A DNA stretch of 64,000 nucleotides from JAHWKI01 sp035513575 (GTDB taxonomy: Bacteria; Gemmatimonadota; Gemmatimonadetes; Longimicrobiales; RSA9): assembly GCA_035513575.1 (NCBI GenBank), contig DATKBW010000040.1, positions 10,687-74,686 of the forward strand. The letters are read 5' to 3'. Each line of letters begins with the position of its first letter. Within the stretch, counting starts at the first letter, position 1. Positions 40,701 to 47,974 of the stretch are shown in pieces. The position numbers were made by a program, and so were the translations under genes. Under the pieces are notes generated by a model. That model was not told the origin of the DNA, ran no database searches, and saw nothing but the letters and a program-made list of their open reading frames with translations.

Positions 40701-43150
40701 ACGACCCGAGCACCGGGAACGTCGCCTCGGTCAGCCGGGACGGCACCGCCACCAGCTTCGAGCAGGACGCGTGGGGCGCCGATACGCTCCTGGTCACTCC
40801 CGTGACGGACTCGATATCCAAGCGGACCAGGATCCGTTTCGATGCCATGGGCCGGGACACGCTCACGGTCGACGAGGCGTCCGGGAGCGCGATCGAGACG
40901 CACAAGACCTACGGCCGGGGTGGGCTGCTGCTTTCGGTGACCACCGAAGTCGATCCCGACCCGAACGGGATCGGCGCCGTCACCCACACGTACACTTACG
41001 ACCGCCTCGGCCGGATGCTCTCGGACGTGGGCGGCGGGACATCGGTGTCCTGGGTCTACGACGAGGCCGGGAACGTAACGGGTGGCGGACCACGGCCCGC
41101 CGCGCGCGGCTATGACGCGAACAGCCGGATGATCTCGGAGGGATCCTCCACCTTCGTGTACGACGCGGCGGGAAATTTGCTTGCCGCGGACAACGAGTTC
41201 GCCCGTGTCCGCCGCGGCTACGACCTGGCCGGCCGGATCACGACCGACACGCTCTGGATCGCGCAGTTCGATTCCTCGAGCCAGCTCCCGAACGGGTTCT
41301 CGTCCAGCAGCCATGTGTACGTGCTCCGTTACGGCTACGATCTGAACGGGCGCCCCGTCTGGCAGCAGCATTCTTCGAACCTGGCGCCGAGCACGAGCGA
41401 GGACAGCATCAGCTACGCCTACACGGGCGCGGGTTTCCTCGACACGGTCGAGGACGTCATGGGCAACACCTACCTGTTTGGCTATGATGCGGAGGGCAGA
41501 CCGACTCGAGTGAACCGCCTCATCGGGACGGATTCGGTTTGGGACACCATGGCCTACGACGCGCGGTCGCGACTCAATTTCCGCAAGGTGCTGTCGACTA
41601 CGGCAGGCGAGCTGCTTCACGAGGACCCCGCTTACGATCACCTCGACCGCGTCATCAGCAACAGCGCGGCCGGTGAGAGCTATGAGTACCATCCGCTCGG
41701 CCCGCTCACCTACGGACTGGCCGGGTCGACGGAGAGCTTCGAAACGGATGTCCTGGCGCGCAGGGTCTCGTCGAACTCGAAGATCGGCCAGTACCCCGCG
41801 CTAACGTACTATTATTACGAGCCCGGGACCGGCGTTCTCGAGTACACCGAGCACGTGGGGATGAGCACGGACACGACGACGTACCAGTTCAACAGCCAGG
41901 GCGGGCAGCAGTATCAGGAGCGGATTCAACTGGTCAGCGATGTGTCGTCCGTCGAGGATACCGTCCTGGTCACGCGCACGGACAACGCCTACGACGGTCA
42001 GTTCCGCCTCAGCAAGGCTATCTTCACGGCCGATACCATTCCGATTCCCTACTCTCTCTACGAGAGCTATCGGTCCGAGGAAGGGTACTGGTACGACGCC
42101 CTCGGACGCCGGGTCCTCGTGTGGTCGTGGAAGCAGTCGAACTGCGAGAACAAGGACCCGACGAGCGGCTGCCTCAGCACCGTCACACGCACGATGTGGT
42201 CGGGCAACCAGGTGGCGTACGAGATCCGGGCACCCTGGAGCTCACCGGACTCGGATACCTACACGGGCCTCCATTACGGGCGGGTGGGCTACCTGCACGT
42301 CGGCGGGATCGATCAGCCGCTGGCCCTCTGGAAAGGCTCCGAGGTCGTCCACCCTCACCTGAACGCACGGGGCATTTACCGGATCGTCACCTGTGGCCTG
42401 GATGCGTGCGACCCTGTCACAGACGACATCGACATTCCCGGAAATCGGCTGAGCCTGTTCGGCGCGGACCGCAACCCGCCCCCGTACGGCCCGAAAAGCT
42501 GGTATGGTAGCCTCGTGACGGGACAGATCGACGCAAGCGGGTACCTCTATCGCCGGAATCGCTACGTGGACCCGCGCAATGGAACGTTCACGCAGCCGGA
42601 CCCGATCGGAATCGCTGGTGGGCTTAACATCTTTGGGTATGCAAACGGGGATCCGGTCTCCTATTCAGACCCCTTCGGCTTGTGTCCGTGGTGTGAAGAG
42701 AAGCTCCAAGGCCTCGCCAACTGGGGAGCTCGGCGCGGCGGCGTGGCCGGGTGGCTCGCACTGAACGGTGGGGCCGCAGGCGTCGCCGCACTTGAGGTAT
42801 CGGGCGTCAATGATGCGTTTGCCGCTGTCGATGCGGCGGGCGAGGGACGGTGGGCTGCGGCCGCTGCTGGCGCCTTCTTCGCCCTACCGGGCGGCAAGGG
42901 CGGCAAGGCAGCGCGAGCCCTGGTCGGTGACTTCCTCGACAACCCTGGAAACTGGAACAGGGTGGGTGCTTTCATCGAGGCGGCCACCAACCGCCGAGCT
43001 CGTGGCGGCGCCAGTATTCAGGAGATATTTGAGAATGCGGATGGTGAACGCATCATTCAGCATACTGTTGTGGACCGCGCCGGGCGGGCTATTGACGGGC
43101 CACACCCTCGTCCATGGTACAACCCCAGAGTCGACGAAATCGATCCGTAA
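37772..43150 (+). CDS. RHS/YD-repeat polymorphic toxin-like secreted protein
   Basis: 1792 residues. A Sec signal peptide (about 1-24, cleavage after ALA) is followed by three tandem Ig-like repeats (37-131, 132-226, 227-320), a further beta domain (about 320-430) and a domain leading into many YD repeats (about 600-1560) that should form the RHS beta-cocoon. The core ends with YVDPRNGTFTQPDPIG and ANGDPVSYSDPFGL, the usual junction, at residue 1637. A 155-residue tip follows, with two hydrophobic stretches and a terminal domain containing SIQEIFENADGERIIQHTVV and DGPHPRPWYNP. The tip is presumed to be the toxic part; I could not assign its family. The tip-coding DNA is visibly less GC-rich than the core. 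The stop overlaps the next start by one base. Confidence 0.88.
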   Translation: MRHVRLLLLVLPSLLWSLDSALAQCLECEPGDDDTVAPTIDMPTGGLYKTASVSVTIEYTDNVELGGPLIELNDVDVRTDFSVTYSGSPPTSATATGTITLTPGSNSLWTRICDASSNCTEASAGYTYDDTDPTVGISPGTSYTTSSSQSVTISWGDNMSLDASSRQIKLNGSLVTSSFDWSGTSTSATSSGSVNLTAGSNTLYAYICDSAGRCASQTVTYTYDNADPGVSISPGTSTIESSSTSVTIDWTDNLGLNASSRIIELNGTSVTSSFSYSGTSTSATSSGTVSLDPGDNTLYAYICDNAGRCSSKTVTYTRPHTYTVSVTPDGGSGTTPAGESDSFAFTVVNDGNTGTTYDLTATCTGSGATSTCAPSSTSVTLSAGAGTTVNLNYGTAYGGTTVDISLQASGSGESDTGSATIELTYSGGDPVAPVIVATGPLDQVVDRASCLAVGLAEAAAASCGDLRIVHPLPAMRSMNKSFAPTLVYSAAATGPALVAMTADIALPSGGLVPDSVTADLTVDGASRRSAWSGSHWVPGSTIRIVAERSNNTTGILPYDLTVTNWYGATPYSATGSGTLLHVSRSTSEFGDGWSLAGLEELRYVGQSRMLWTGGDGSARIYDVTTDPDVWRGVNRARPDSIIWDGTHYVRMAPAGVEVRFNTSGDHVETRDRNANSTTFAYAGGLLDRITLPTAGGVPPYYKFNYGSNGRLTAVAAYGAGGTAARTTQFSIPSARVESITDPDGTIISFEYANTTTGLIRFRDVQDGTRTEFLLNGARHVQVVRQYHADGSYVQTSLRHQEGQGLDDAGIHQPAQLNRVHTWIDGPRPGISDTSRFYLNAYSEPDSISDPLGHWTRVITRDADFPALVTRVREPNGREIAAAYDSRGRITSMTDYGTTDGSSYATTTYTWSAACQDFPDRITNPEGDWIEYGYDLSCNRSWRQDARGTMSRVSFHYNAHGQLSQIDPPLSASTTVAYDPSTGNVASVSRDGTATSFEQDAWGADTLLVTPVTDSISKRTRIRFDAMGRDTLTVDEASGSAIETHKTYGRGGLLLSVTTEVDPDPNGIGAVTHTYTYDRLGRMLSDVGGGTSVSWVYDEAGNVTGGGPRPAARGYDANSRMISEGSSTFVYDAAGNLLAADNEFARVRRGYDLAGRITTDTLWIAQFDSSSQLPNGFSSSSHVYVLRYGYDLNGRPVWQQHSSNLAPSTSEDSISYAYTGAGFLDTVEDVMGNTYLFGYDAEGRPTRVNRLIGTDSVWDTMAYDARSRLNFRKVLSTTAGELLHEDPAYDHLDRVISNSAAGESYEYHPLGPLTYGLAGSTESFETDVLARRVSSNSKIGQYPALTYYYYEPGTGVLEYTEHVGMSTDTTTYQFNSQGGQQYQERIQLVSDVSSVEDTVLVTRTDNAYDGQFRLSKAIFTADTIPIPYSLYESYRSEEGYWYDALGRRVLVWSWKQSNCENKDPTSGCLSTVTRTMWSGNQVAYEIRAPWSSPDSDTYTGLHYGRVGYLHVGGIDQPLALWKGSEVVHPHLNARGIYRIVTCGLDACDPVTDDIDIPGNRLSLFGADRNPPPYGPKSWYGSLVTGQIDASGYLYRRNRYVDPRNGTFTQPDPIGIAGGLNIFGYANGDPVSYSDPFGLCPWCEEKLQGLANWGARRGGVAGWLALNGGAAGVAALEVSGVNDAFAAVDAAGEGRWAAAAAGAFFALPGGKGGKAARALVGDFLDNPGNWNRVGAFIEAATNRRARGGASIQEIFENADGERIIQHTVVDRAGRAIDGPHPRPWYNPRVDEIDP
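37880..38731 (+). repeat. Three tandem Ig-like domain repeats within the RHS gene
   Basis: Each unit is 94 or 95 codons: 37880-38164, 38165-38449 and 38450-38731. Units 2 and 3 are nearly identical in key blocks (SGTSTSATSSG, NTLYAYICD, AGRC, TVTYT); unit 1 is more diverged. They suggest recent duplication of a surface-exposed spacer. Confidence 0.8.
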
Positions 43151-43497
43151 TGAACAGGCCATTGGTTGACTACGTTGTGCTCGACGCTCTGGCGAATGAC
43201 CTCGAGAGCTTGGAGGACATTCTGCGAATATTGAACAGTGACACTGAACTCGGGTGGCGTGATATTCATCCCGACGCCTTTGGGCGTGACGAGGTTGTAA
43301 CCGCGATTCTCCGGGGCATACAAGATGGAAACATCTCGCCCTGCGAATATTCGGAGGCGAAAGGTGCCTTGGTTGATCGCGAAGGCAACACACTGCCTGC
43401 TGACGTCCCCATTGACGACTTGTGGTTTCGGCTGACTCCGAGAGGACGCACGATCCTCAACAACTGGGACGTGCCTGAAGCCGGAGATGCGGAGTGA
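43150..43497 (+). CDS. Probable immunity protein for the RHS tip
   Basis: 115 residues from ATG 43150, overlapping the RHS stop codon (TAATG). The protein is acidic, has no signal or membrane segment, and looks like a small winged-helix or helical domain: YVVLDALANDLESLEDILR, DEVVTAILRGIQDG, and a terminal block LWFRLTPRGRTILNNW. Position, size, acidity and lower GC content, matching that of the toxin tip, are the usual marks of an immunity gene. The ligand should be the last 70-150 residues of the RHS protein. An upstream in-frame ATG at 43114 lies inside the toxin gene and is unlikely. Confidence 0.7.
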   Translation: MNRPLVDYVVLDALANDLESLEDILRILNSDTELGWRDIHPDAFGRDEVVTAILRGIQDGNISPCEYSEAKGALVDREGNTLPADVPIDDLWFRLTPRGRTILNNWDVPEAGDAE

Positions 43498-43498
43498 A

Positions 43499-43577
43499 GT
43501 GCCCGGCGCCATCGAGTGTAACGTCGGAGGCCGTCGAGTTGACGCCTCAATCGGATCCCTGGATGCGCGCCGGGCAC
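43499..43577 (+). ncRNA. Tandem structured element, copy A (novel candidate)
   Basis: A closed hairpin-type element. The outer stem GTGCCCGGCGC (43499-43509) pairs perfectly with GCGCCGGGCAC (43567-43577). Inside, ATCGAGTGT (43511-43519) and TCGGATCC (43551-43558) flank an inner hairpin at 43527-43548: GAGGC, a bulged C, GTC, loop GAGTT, then GACGCCTC. The conserved interior is shared with copy B while the outer stem sequence differs. I match it to no riboswitch or RNA family I know. A competing palindrome spans 43571-43584. Confidence 0.45.
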
Positions 43578-43592
43578 GTGCCCGAAGAGGGT

Positions 43593-43668
43593 GGCTGGAG
43601 CGATCGAGTGTGCGATAGAAGGCCGCCCGTAGGGACGCCTCAACCTGACTGTCGGATCCGCTCCAGCC
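43593..43668 (+). ncRNA. Tandem structured element, copy B (novel candidate)
   Basis: Second copy, offset 92 bases from copy A by the ATCGAGTGT block (43603-43611). Its outer stem GGCTGGAGCG (43593-43602) pairs perfectly with CGCTCCAGCC (43659-43668), a sequence unrelated to copy A's stem. The inner hairpin (43620-43640) again has AGGC, a bulged C, then G-C pairs and one C-A mismatch closing on GACGCCT. GACGCCTCAA (43634-43643) and TCGGATCC (43652-43659) are exact repeats of copy A. Confidence 0.45.
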
Positions 43669-43975
43669 GACGCACGAAACCTACAACCACGGCCGCGTAG
43701 AGCGCCACCGTGATGAGGTCGAGACCTGGATTGTCAAATCGCACCCACCTGAGCGTGGCCGGCGTAACTCTAAGCTCTCAGTACCTGGGAGGCGCCGCGG
43801 CGTGCCGCGACCCTCGAAACCCCTCGTCGGAGACTTGGACCAGGCCAGGGCCGGGGGAGCCGATTGTGAAGTAGGAGGCCGGCCAGCGGGCCACGTCGCC
43901 CCATCAGCGTTGGCGGTGCAGGCCCGGCGCCTGCTGGTAGCCGAATCGGACAAGCCAGACCGGAGCAATTTACTC
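43669..43975. other. Intergenic region ahead of the type II secretion operon
   Basis: A 307-base gap between structured element B and gspG. I see no convincing gene, terminator or sigma-70 promoter. The frame of gspG is open back to 43802, but the extension has no pseudopilin character and lies upstream of the leader. Confidence 0.5.
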
Positions 43976-44410
43976 GTGAGGAATGCTCGGGCTCGCGGCG
44001 GCTTCACCTTGATCGAAGTGATGGTCGTGATCGTGGTGATCACGCTCCTGGCCGCTCTCGTCGCCCCGAACGTCTTCCGGAATCTCGGGACTGCCAAGGA
44101 CGGCGCAGCCCGCAGCCAGATGGAGATGTTGACGGCTGCGCTGGACGCGTACCGACTGGACAACGGACGGTATCCGACGACGCAGCAGGGCCTGGAGGCA
44201 CTCTGGACGGAGCCTGTAGCGGAGCCGCTGCCGCAGGCGTGGCGCGGTCCATACCTCCGCAAGGCCGTGCCGCGGGATCCGTGGGGCAACGCGTACATCT
44301 ACCGGAACCCTGGAGAAGAGAACCCGAACGGGTTCGACCTCCTCACCTATGGCGCCGACGCAGCTCCGGGCGGCGAAGGCGAGGACGCCGACATCCGGAG
44401 CTGGGAGTAG
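43976..44410 (+). CDS. gspG: Type II secretion major pseudopilin GspG
   Basis: 144 residues from GTG 43976, chosen because it puts a short basic leader (MRNARARG) before the cleavage site G/FTLIEVMVVIVVITLLAALVAP, cited as FTLIEVMVV then IVVITLLAAL. Glu at +5 of the mature protein is present. The family's LDAYRLDNGRYPTTQQGL, WRGPYL and DPWGNAYIYR blocks follow, and the C-terminal calcium-loop region (GADAAPGGEGEDADI) is intact. It forms the shaft of the pseudopilus. It is the first gene of an eleven-gene operon. Confidence 0.95.
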   Translation: MRNARARGGFTLIEVMVVIVVITLLAALVAPNVFRNLGTAKDGAARSQMEMLTAALDAYRLDNGRYPTTQQGLEALWTEPVAEPLPQAWRGPYLRKAVPRDPWGNAYIYRNPGEENPNGFDLLTYGADAAPGGEGEDADIRSWE

Positions 44411-44424
44411 CAGAGAGAGCCAGC

Positions 44425-45612
44425 ATGCCAATGTTCGCGTACCGGGCCGTCGATACGAGTGGGAAACGTCATACGGGCGTCGAGGAAGCGACGACCCCGG
44501 CGGAGGCTTCGCATGTCCTCGAGCAGCGCGGGCTCCTCGTTCTGGAGATCGCCACGCGCGCCGCACCGTCGAGGCGAGCGGCCGGTGCACGCAGGAGCCT
44601 GCTCGACACGACACGGGGACTGGCGTCCCTGCTTTCGGCCGGGCTGCCGCTGTCGAGGGCCCTCGAGGTCACCAGGGTCGTTGTAGGCCGCGGGATGGGC
44701 GAGGTCCTGGAAGTGGTGAGCCGGCGGGTACGGCGGGGCGAGTCGCTGCACGCGGCCCTCGCCGAACACGCCAGGATCTTCCCGCCGGCCTACGTGGGTG
44801 TGGTCCGGGCCGGGGAGCGGAGCGGGGACGTGGCGGCGGCGCTTCACCGACTCGAGGCCCAGCTCGAGCGCGAAGGGGCACTGCGGGCGCGACTGCTGAG
44901 CGCGGCGCTGTACCCGTCGATCCTCGCGCTGGTGGGCGGCGTGGCGATCGTCCTGCTCACGCTGTTCGTGCTGCCGCGCTTTGCGGAGCTGCTCCTCGAC
45001 GCGGGCGCGTCACTCCCGGCCTCGACTCGGCTTCTGCTCGTCGTTTCCGACGCGTCGGTGAGCATCTGGCCCGTGCTCGTCGTCGGACCCCCGGTGGCGG
45101 TGGCCGCGGCGGCCGCGTGGGTGCGGACCGAGCGCGGCCGCCGCGCGGCGTCGCGGGTGCTGCTGACGATTCCGGGGGTGCGGGCGCTCCGCCGCGATGC
45201 GCTGGCGGGCCGGTTCGCGCGCCTGGCGGGGACGCTGGCCGGGGGCGGTGCCCCGCTGCTGGACGCGCTGGGCGACACGGCGGAGAGCCTCTCCGATCCG
45301 CTGGCTCGTGACGAGGTCGTCAGAGTCCGGAAACGGGTGCGCGAGGGGGTCACGCTGAACCGCGCTCTCGAGGAAGGCGACGTGTTCCCTCCGCTCCTGT
45401 CCCGGCTCGTGGCGGTCGGGGAGGAGTCGGGCCGTCTGGAGGAGTTCCTCGGGAAGGCGGCCGACCTGTTCGAGACGCGCGTCGCCCGCTCCTCGGAACG
45501 TCTCGCCTCGCTCGCGGAGCCGGCGATGATCCTCGCGTTCGGCGCGGTGGTCGGACTGGTGGCGCTGTCCCTCCTCCAGGCGATTTACGGCGTCAACGCG
45601 AGCGCCTTCTGA
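44425..45612 (+). CDS. gspF: Type II secretion inner-membrane platform protein GspF
   Basis: 395 residues, typical length. Two homologous cytoplasmic helical domains (about 65-180 and 270-385) each end in membrane helices, near 165-190, 215-240 and the C-terminus. Conserved blocks are FAYRAVDTSGK at the N-terminus, GLASLLSAGLPLSRALEV, VGVVRAGERSG and its repeat LVAVGEESGRLEE. It forms the platform that couples the GspE ATPase to pseudopilus assembly. It lies 14 bases after gspG and overlaps gspH by one base. Confidence 0.94.
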   Translation: MPMFAYRAVDTSGKRHTGVEEATTPAEASHVLEQRGLLVLEIATRAAPSRRAAGARRSLLDTTRGLASLLSAGLPLSRALEVTRVVVGRGMGEVLEVVSRRVRRGESLHAALAEHARIFPPAYVGVVRAGERSGDVAAALHRLEAQLEREGALRARLLSAALYPSILALVGGVAIVLLTLFVLPRFAELLLDAGASLPASTRLLLVVSDASVSIWPVLVVGPPVAVAAAAAWVRTERGRRAASRVLLTIPGVRALRRDALAGRFARLAGTLAGGGAPLLDALGDTAESLSDPLARDEVVRVRKRVREGVTLNRALEEGDVFPPLLSRLVAVGEESGRLEEFLGKAADLFETRVARSSERLASLAEPAMILAFGAVVGLVALSLLQAIYGVNASAF

Positions 45613-46031
45613 TGCGGGGCGGCTATACCCTCACGGAGCTCATGGTCGTGATTGCCATCATGGGCCTGGTCGCGGCCGGGGCGACCCCGGCGCTGGGCGT
45701 ATGGCTCGATGCCAGCCCGAGGCCAGCCGAGGAGGTGGCCTCGCTCCTCCGGTCCGCACGGGCGGAAGCGCTCCGCACGGGCGTGCCGGTGATGCTGACG
45801 ATGGATCCGACGACGGGCGTCTGGGCGCTGGAGTCACCGGACAGCGTGGTGAAGCGCGGGCTACTCCGCGTCAGCTCCATGGCGGCGGCGCCCGGCGGTG
45901 AACGTGTGATCATGAGGTTCGGACCGAGCGGCGGCGCTGTCGGAGGCGGTATTCCGGTACTGGAGCGCGGACGCGTCGTTCGGGTGACGGCGGACCGGTG
46001 GACGGGAGAGGTGTCGTTCTATGCGCCGTAA
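45612..46031 (+). CDS. gspH: Type II secretion minor pseudopilin GspH
   Basis: 139 residues. The leader is only MRGG, with predicted cleavage before YTLTELMVVIAIMGLVAAG (Phe replaced by Tyr at +1, Glu5 kept). The mature domain has the beta-rich GspH/FimT fold: SLLRSARAEALRTGVPV and GRVVRVTADRWTGEVSF. Position after gspF and before gspI supports the assignment over generic FimT. It overlaps gspI by 11 bases. Confidence 0.85.
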   Translation: MRGGYTLTELMVVIAIMGLVAAGATPALGVWLDASPRPAEEVASLLRSARAEALRTGVPVMLTMDPTTGVWALESPDSVVKRGLLRVSSMAAAPGGERVIMRFGPSGGAVGGGIPVLERGRVVRVTADRWTGEVSFYAP

Positions 46032-46404
46032 CGGATTCACGCTCCTCGAAGCGATGGTCGCGCTGGCGATCCTGTCGCTGGTCGGCGTCGCCGCGCTGGG
46101 CGCGGTCAGTCGTGACCTCGAAGCGGCCTCGCGGGCGCAAACGGCGCTCGAGAGCTCCGCGCTGGCAGAGGACCGGCTGGAGCTGATCCGTCTGCTCGAC
46201 GCCGGCACCCTGCACGTCCTGCCCGACTCCCTCGCCCGCGGCCGGTTCCCACCGCCATTCGACGACTACGGCTGGGAGGCGGAGGTGGATCCCGTCTTCG
46301 GTAGGCCCGGGCTGTATCGCGTCCGGGTAGAGGTCACGTGGGCGGACGGTCGGCGGGCGCTCGCCGGATTCATCCACAGGCGGCCGGCCAGGGTGGCGCC
46401 ATGA
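46021..46404 (+). CDS. gspI: Type II secretion minor pseudopilin GspI
   Basis: 127 residues. Leader MRRNG, then FTLLEAMVALAILSLVGVAAL with Glu at +5, followed by the short GspI domain (LAEDRLELIRLLD and LYRVRVEVTW). GspI nucleates the pseudopilus tip complex with GspJ and GspK. It overlaps its neighbours by 11 and four bases. Confidence 0.88.
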   Translation: MRRNGFTLLEAMVALAILSLVGVAALGAVSRDLEAASRAQTALESSALAEDRLELIRLLDAGTLHVLPDSLARGRFPPPFDDYGWEAEVDPVFGRPGLYRVRVEVTWADGRRALAGFIHRRPARVAP

Positions 46405-47012
46405 CCGGGCGCGCGGGTCTGACGCTGCTCGAGCTCTTGGTCGCGCTCGCGATCATGGGTGCGGCCCTCGCCGGCGGCCGCGCGGCCTTCGCCGGCGTGG
46501 CCGATCATCGGGAGCGCGCCGTCCGCCGGATGGACGAAGCCGCGCGGGAAGCGCTGGTCCGCCGAGCGATCACCGAGTGGCTGCGCGGCGCCCGGGTGGC
46601 CGGGCGGGATGGACCCGCGTTCCAGGGCCTCGACGGGGTGAACGGCGATGATCCGGACGACGAGCTGTCGTTCCTTACGACGTCCTCGCCCCTCGCGGAT
46701 GGCGGCGACGCGCTCGTCCGCCTCCACATCGACAGGGACGTCGCGACACCGGAACGGGGGCTCGTCGCCGTCGTCGCGACCTGGCCGCGGGCTCCGTTAG
46801 ACCCGGTCGAGCGCGTCGAGCTTGCGCCGGGCGCCGCCGGACTCCATCTGCGCTATCTCTCCAGCCTCGGGGACCGCCGCTGGCTGCCCGGGTGGGTCAG
46901 CGCCACGAACCTGCCCCTCGGGATCGAGCTGACGATCACGGCGGCCGATCCGGATTCCATCGCGCCCCTGCTCCGTCTTCCGATCCTAGCCGCCATAGGA
47001 GCCGCCCGATGA
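46401..47012 (+). CDS. gspJ: Type II secretion minor pseudopilin GspJ
   Basis: 203 residues from ATG 46401. Leader MTGRAG, then LTLLELLVALAIMGAALAG with Glu at +5; the +1 residue is Leu rather than Phe. The remainder is the larger beta-rich GspJ domain (DDELSFLTTSSP, LVAVVATWPR, LHLRYLSS). It is part of the I-J-K tip complex. Start and stop overlap neighbours by four bases each. Confidence 0.85.
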   Translation: MTGRAGLTLLELLVALAIMGAALAGGRAAFAGVADHRERAVRRMDEAAREALVRRAITEWLRGARVAGRDGPAFQGLDGVNGDDPDDELSFLTTSSPLADGGDALVRLHIDRDVATPERGLVAVVATWPRAPLDPVERVELAPGAAGLHLRYLSSLGDRRWLPGWVSATNLPLGIELTITAADPDSIAPLLRLPILAAIGAAR

Positions 47013-47974
47013 GGATGGTGCCCCGGCGGGACGGGTTCGCGCTCCTGGCCACGCTGTGGCTCGTCGTCGCCATCGGCGTGGTCGGACTCGAGTGGGGCCA
47101 CCGCGCGCGCGACCAGCGGCGGGTGGCGCTGAACACGGTCGACGCGGCGGCCGCGCGGGCCGCCGCGGAGTCGGGGATCGCGGAAGCGTTCGCCGCGCTG
47201 GACGAGGCGCACCGGCGGGCGCAGGATCCGGCGGCGCGGGCGGCCGGATGGCTCCGGCTCGATCCCTGGCGCGAACCCTCCCGGCTCGTGCCGGATTCCG
47301 TCCGGACGGAGCGGGGCACGCGCTGGCGGATCGAGCTGGAGGACGCGGGTACGCGGCTCGACCTGAATAGCGTTTCGGTTGAGGGGCTGCGTGCCCTGCT
47401 GATCGCGCTGCGAGTGGACGCGGGCCAGGCCGATCGCGTGGCGCAGGCGGTGGCTGACTGGCGGGACCCGGATGACCTGCGGCGCGCCCGCGGCGCGGAG
47501 CGCGACTGGTACGTGCGGGCGGGGCGTCTGGTGCTTCCGCGCAACGGTCCGTTCACGCGCGTCGGCGAGCTGCGCCACGTCCGGGCCGTGACCGAGGAGG
47601 TGTACGAACGGGCGGCGCCCCTGCTGACCGTGAACGGGACACGGCGCGTGAATGTCATGGCGGCGCCGAGGCCGGTGCTGCTGGCCCTCCCCGGGTTGGG
47701 GGAGGAGGCGGTCGCGGTGCTGGAGCGCTACCGCCGCGAGGGTCGCCGCCCCCCCACGCTCGCCGCCATCGGGGCGAACCTCTCCCCGGCCGCCCGTGCG
47801 CTGTTCGACGCGAATCTGGAGCGGCTGGCTCGAGTGGCGAGCATCGAAACGGAGGAGGTGCGGATCCGGAGCGAGGGGTTCCGCGAGGGTGGTCCGGTCC
47901 GGGTCGTCGCCGACGCGCTCGTCTCCAGACGGGGGCGGGCGGTCCGTCTGATTCGACTGGACGTCTCGCCATGA
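47009..47974 (+). CDS. gspK: Type II secretion minor pseudopilin GspK
   Basis: 321 residues. Leader MRMVPRRDG, then FALLATLWLVVAIGVVGLEW; the +5 Glu is absent, as usual for GspK. The large mature domain includes ALNTVDAAAARAAAESGIAEA, DLNSVSVEGLRALLIALRVD and the SAM-like NVMAAPRPVLLALPGLGEEAV. GspK caps the pseudopilus. Overlaps of four bases on both sides place it firmly in the operon. Confidence 0.9.
   Translation: MRMVPRRDGFALLATLWLVVAIGVVGLEWGHRARDQRRVALNTVDAAAARAAAESGIAEAFAALDEAHRRAQDPAARAAGWLRLDPWREPSRLVPDSVRTERGTRWRIELEDAGTRLDLNSVSVEGLRALLIALRVDAGQADRVAQAVADWRDPDDLRRARGAERDWYVRAGRLVLPRNGPFTRVGELRHVRAVTEEVYERAAPLLTVNGTRRVNVMAAPRPVLLALPGLGEEAVAVLERYRREGRRPPTLAAIGANLSPAARALFDANLERLARVASIETEEVRIRSEGFREGGPVRVVADALVSRRGRAVRLIRLDVSP

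Noticed and set aside
43499..43668. Cyclic-di-GMP (GEMM-I) riboswitch ahead of the secretion operon
   Set aside because: GGGACGC in copy B recalls the GEMM core, but the CAGGGCAAACC block, GAAA tetraloop and receptor are absent and copy A lacks GGGACGC.
43499..43668. Integron attC sites downstream of the toxin cassette
   Set aside because: No RYYYAAC/GTTRRRY ends; the outer stems vary while the interior is conserved, the reverse of attC, and no integrase is in view.
43494..43700. Small plus-strand open frame after the immunity gene
   Set aside because: It lies wholly across the structured elements, has no ribosome-binding site and no recognisable protein features.
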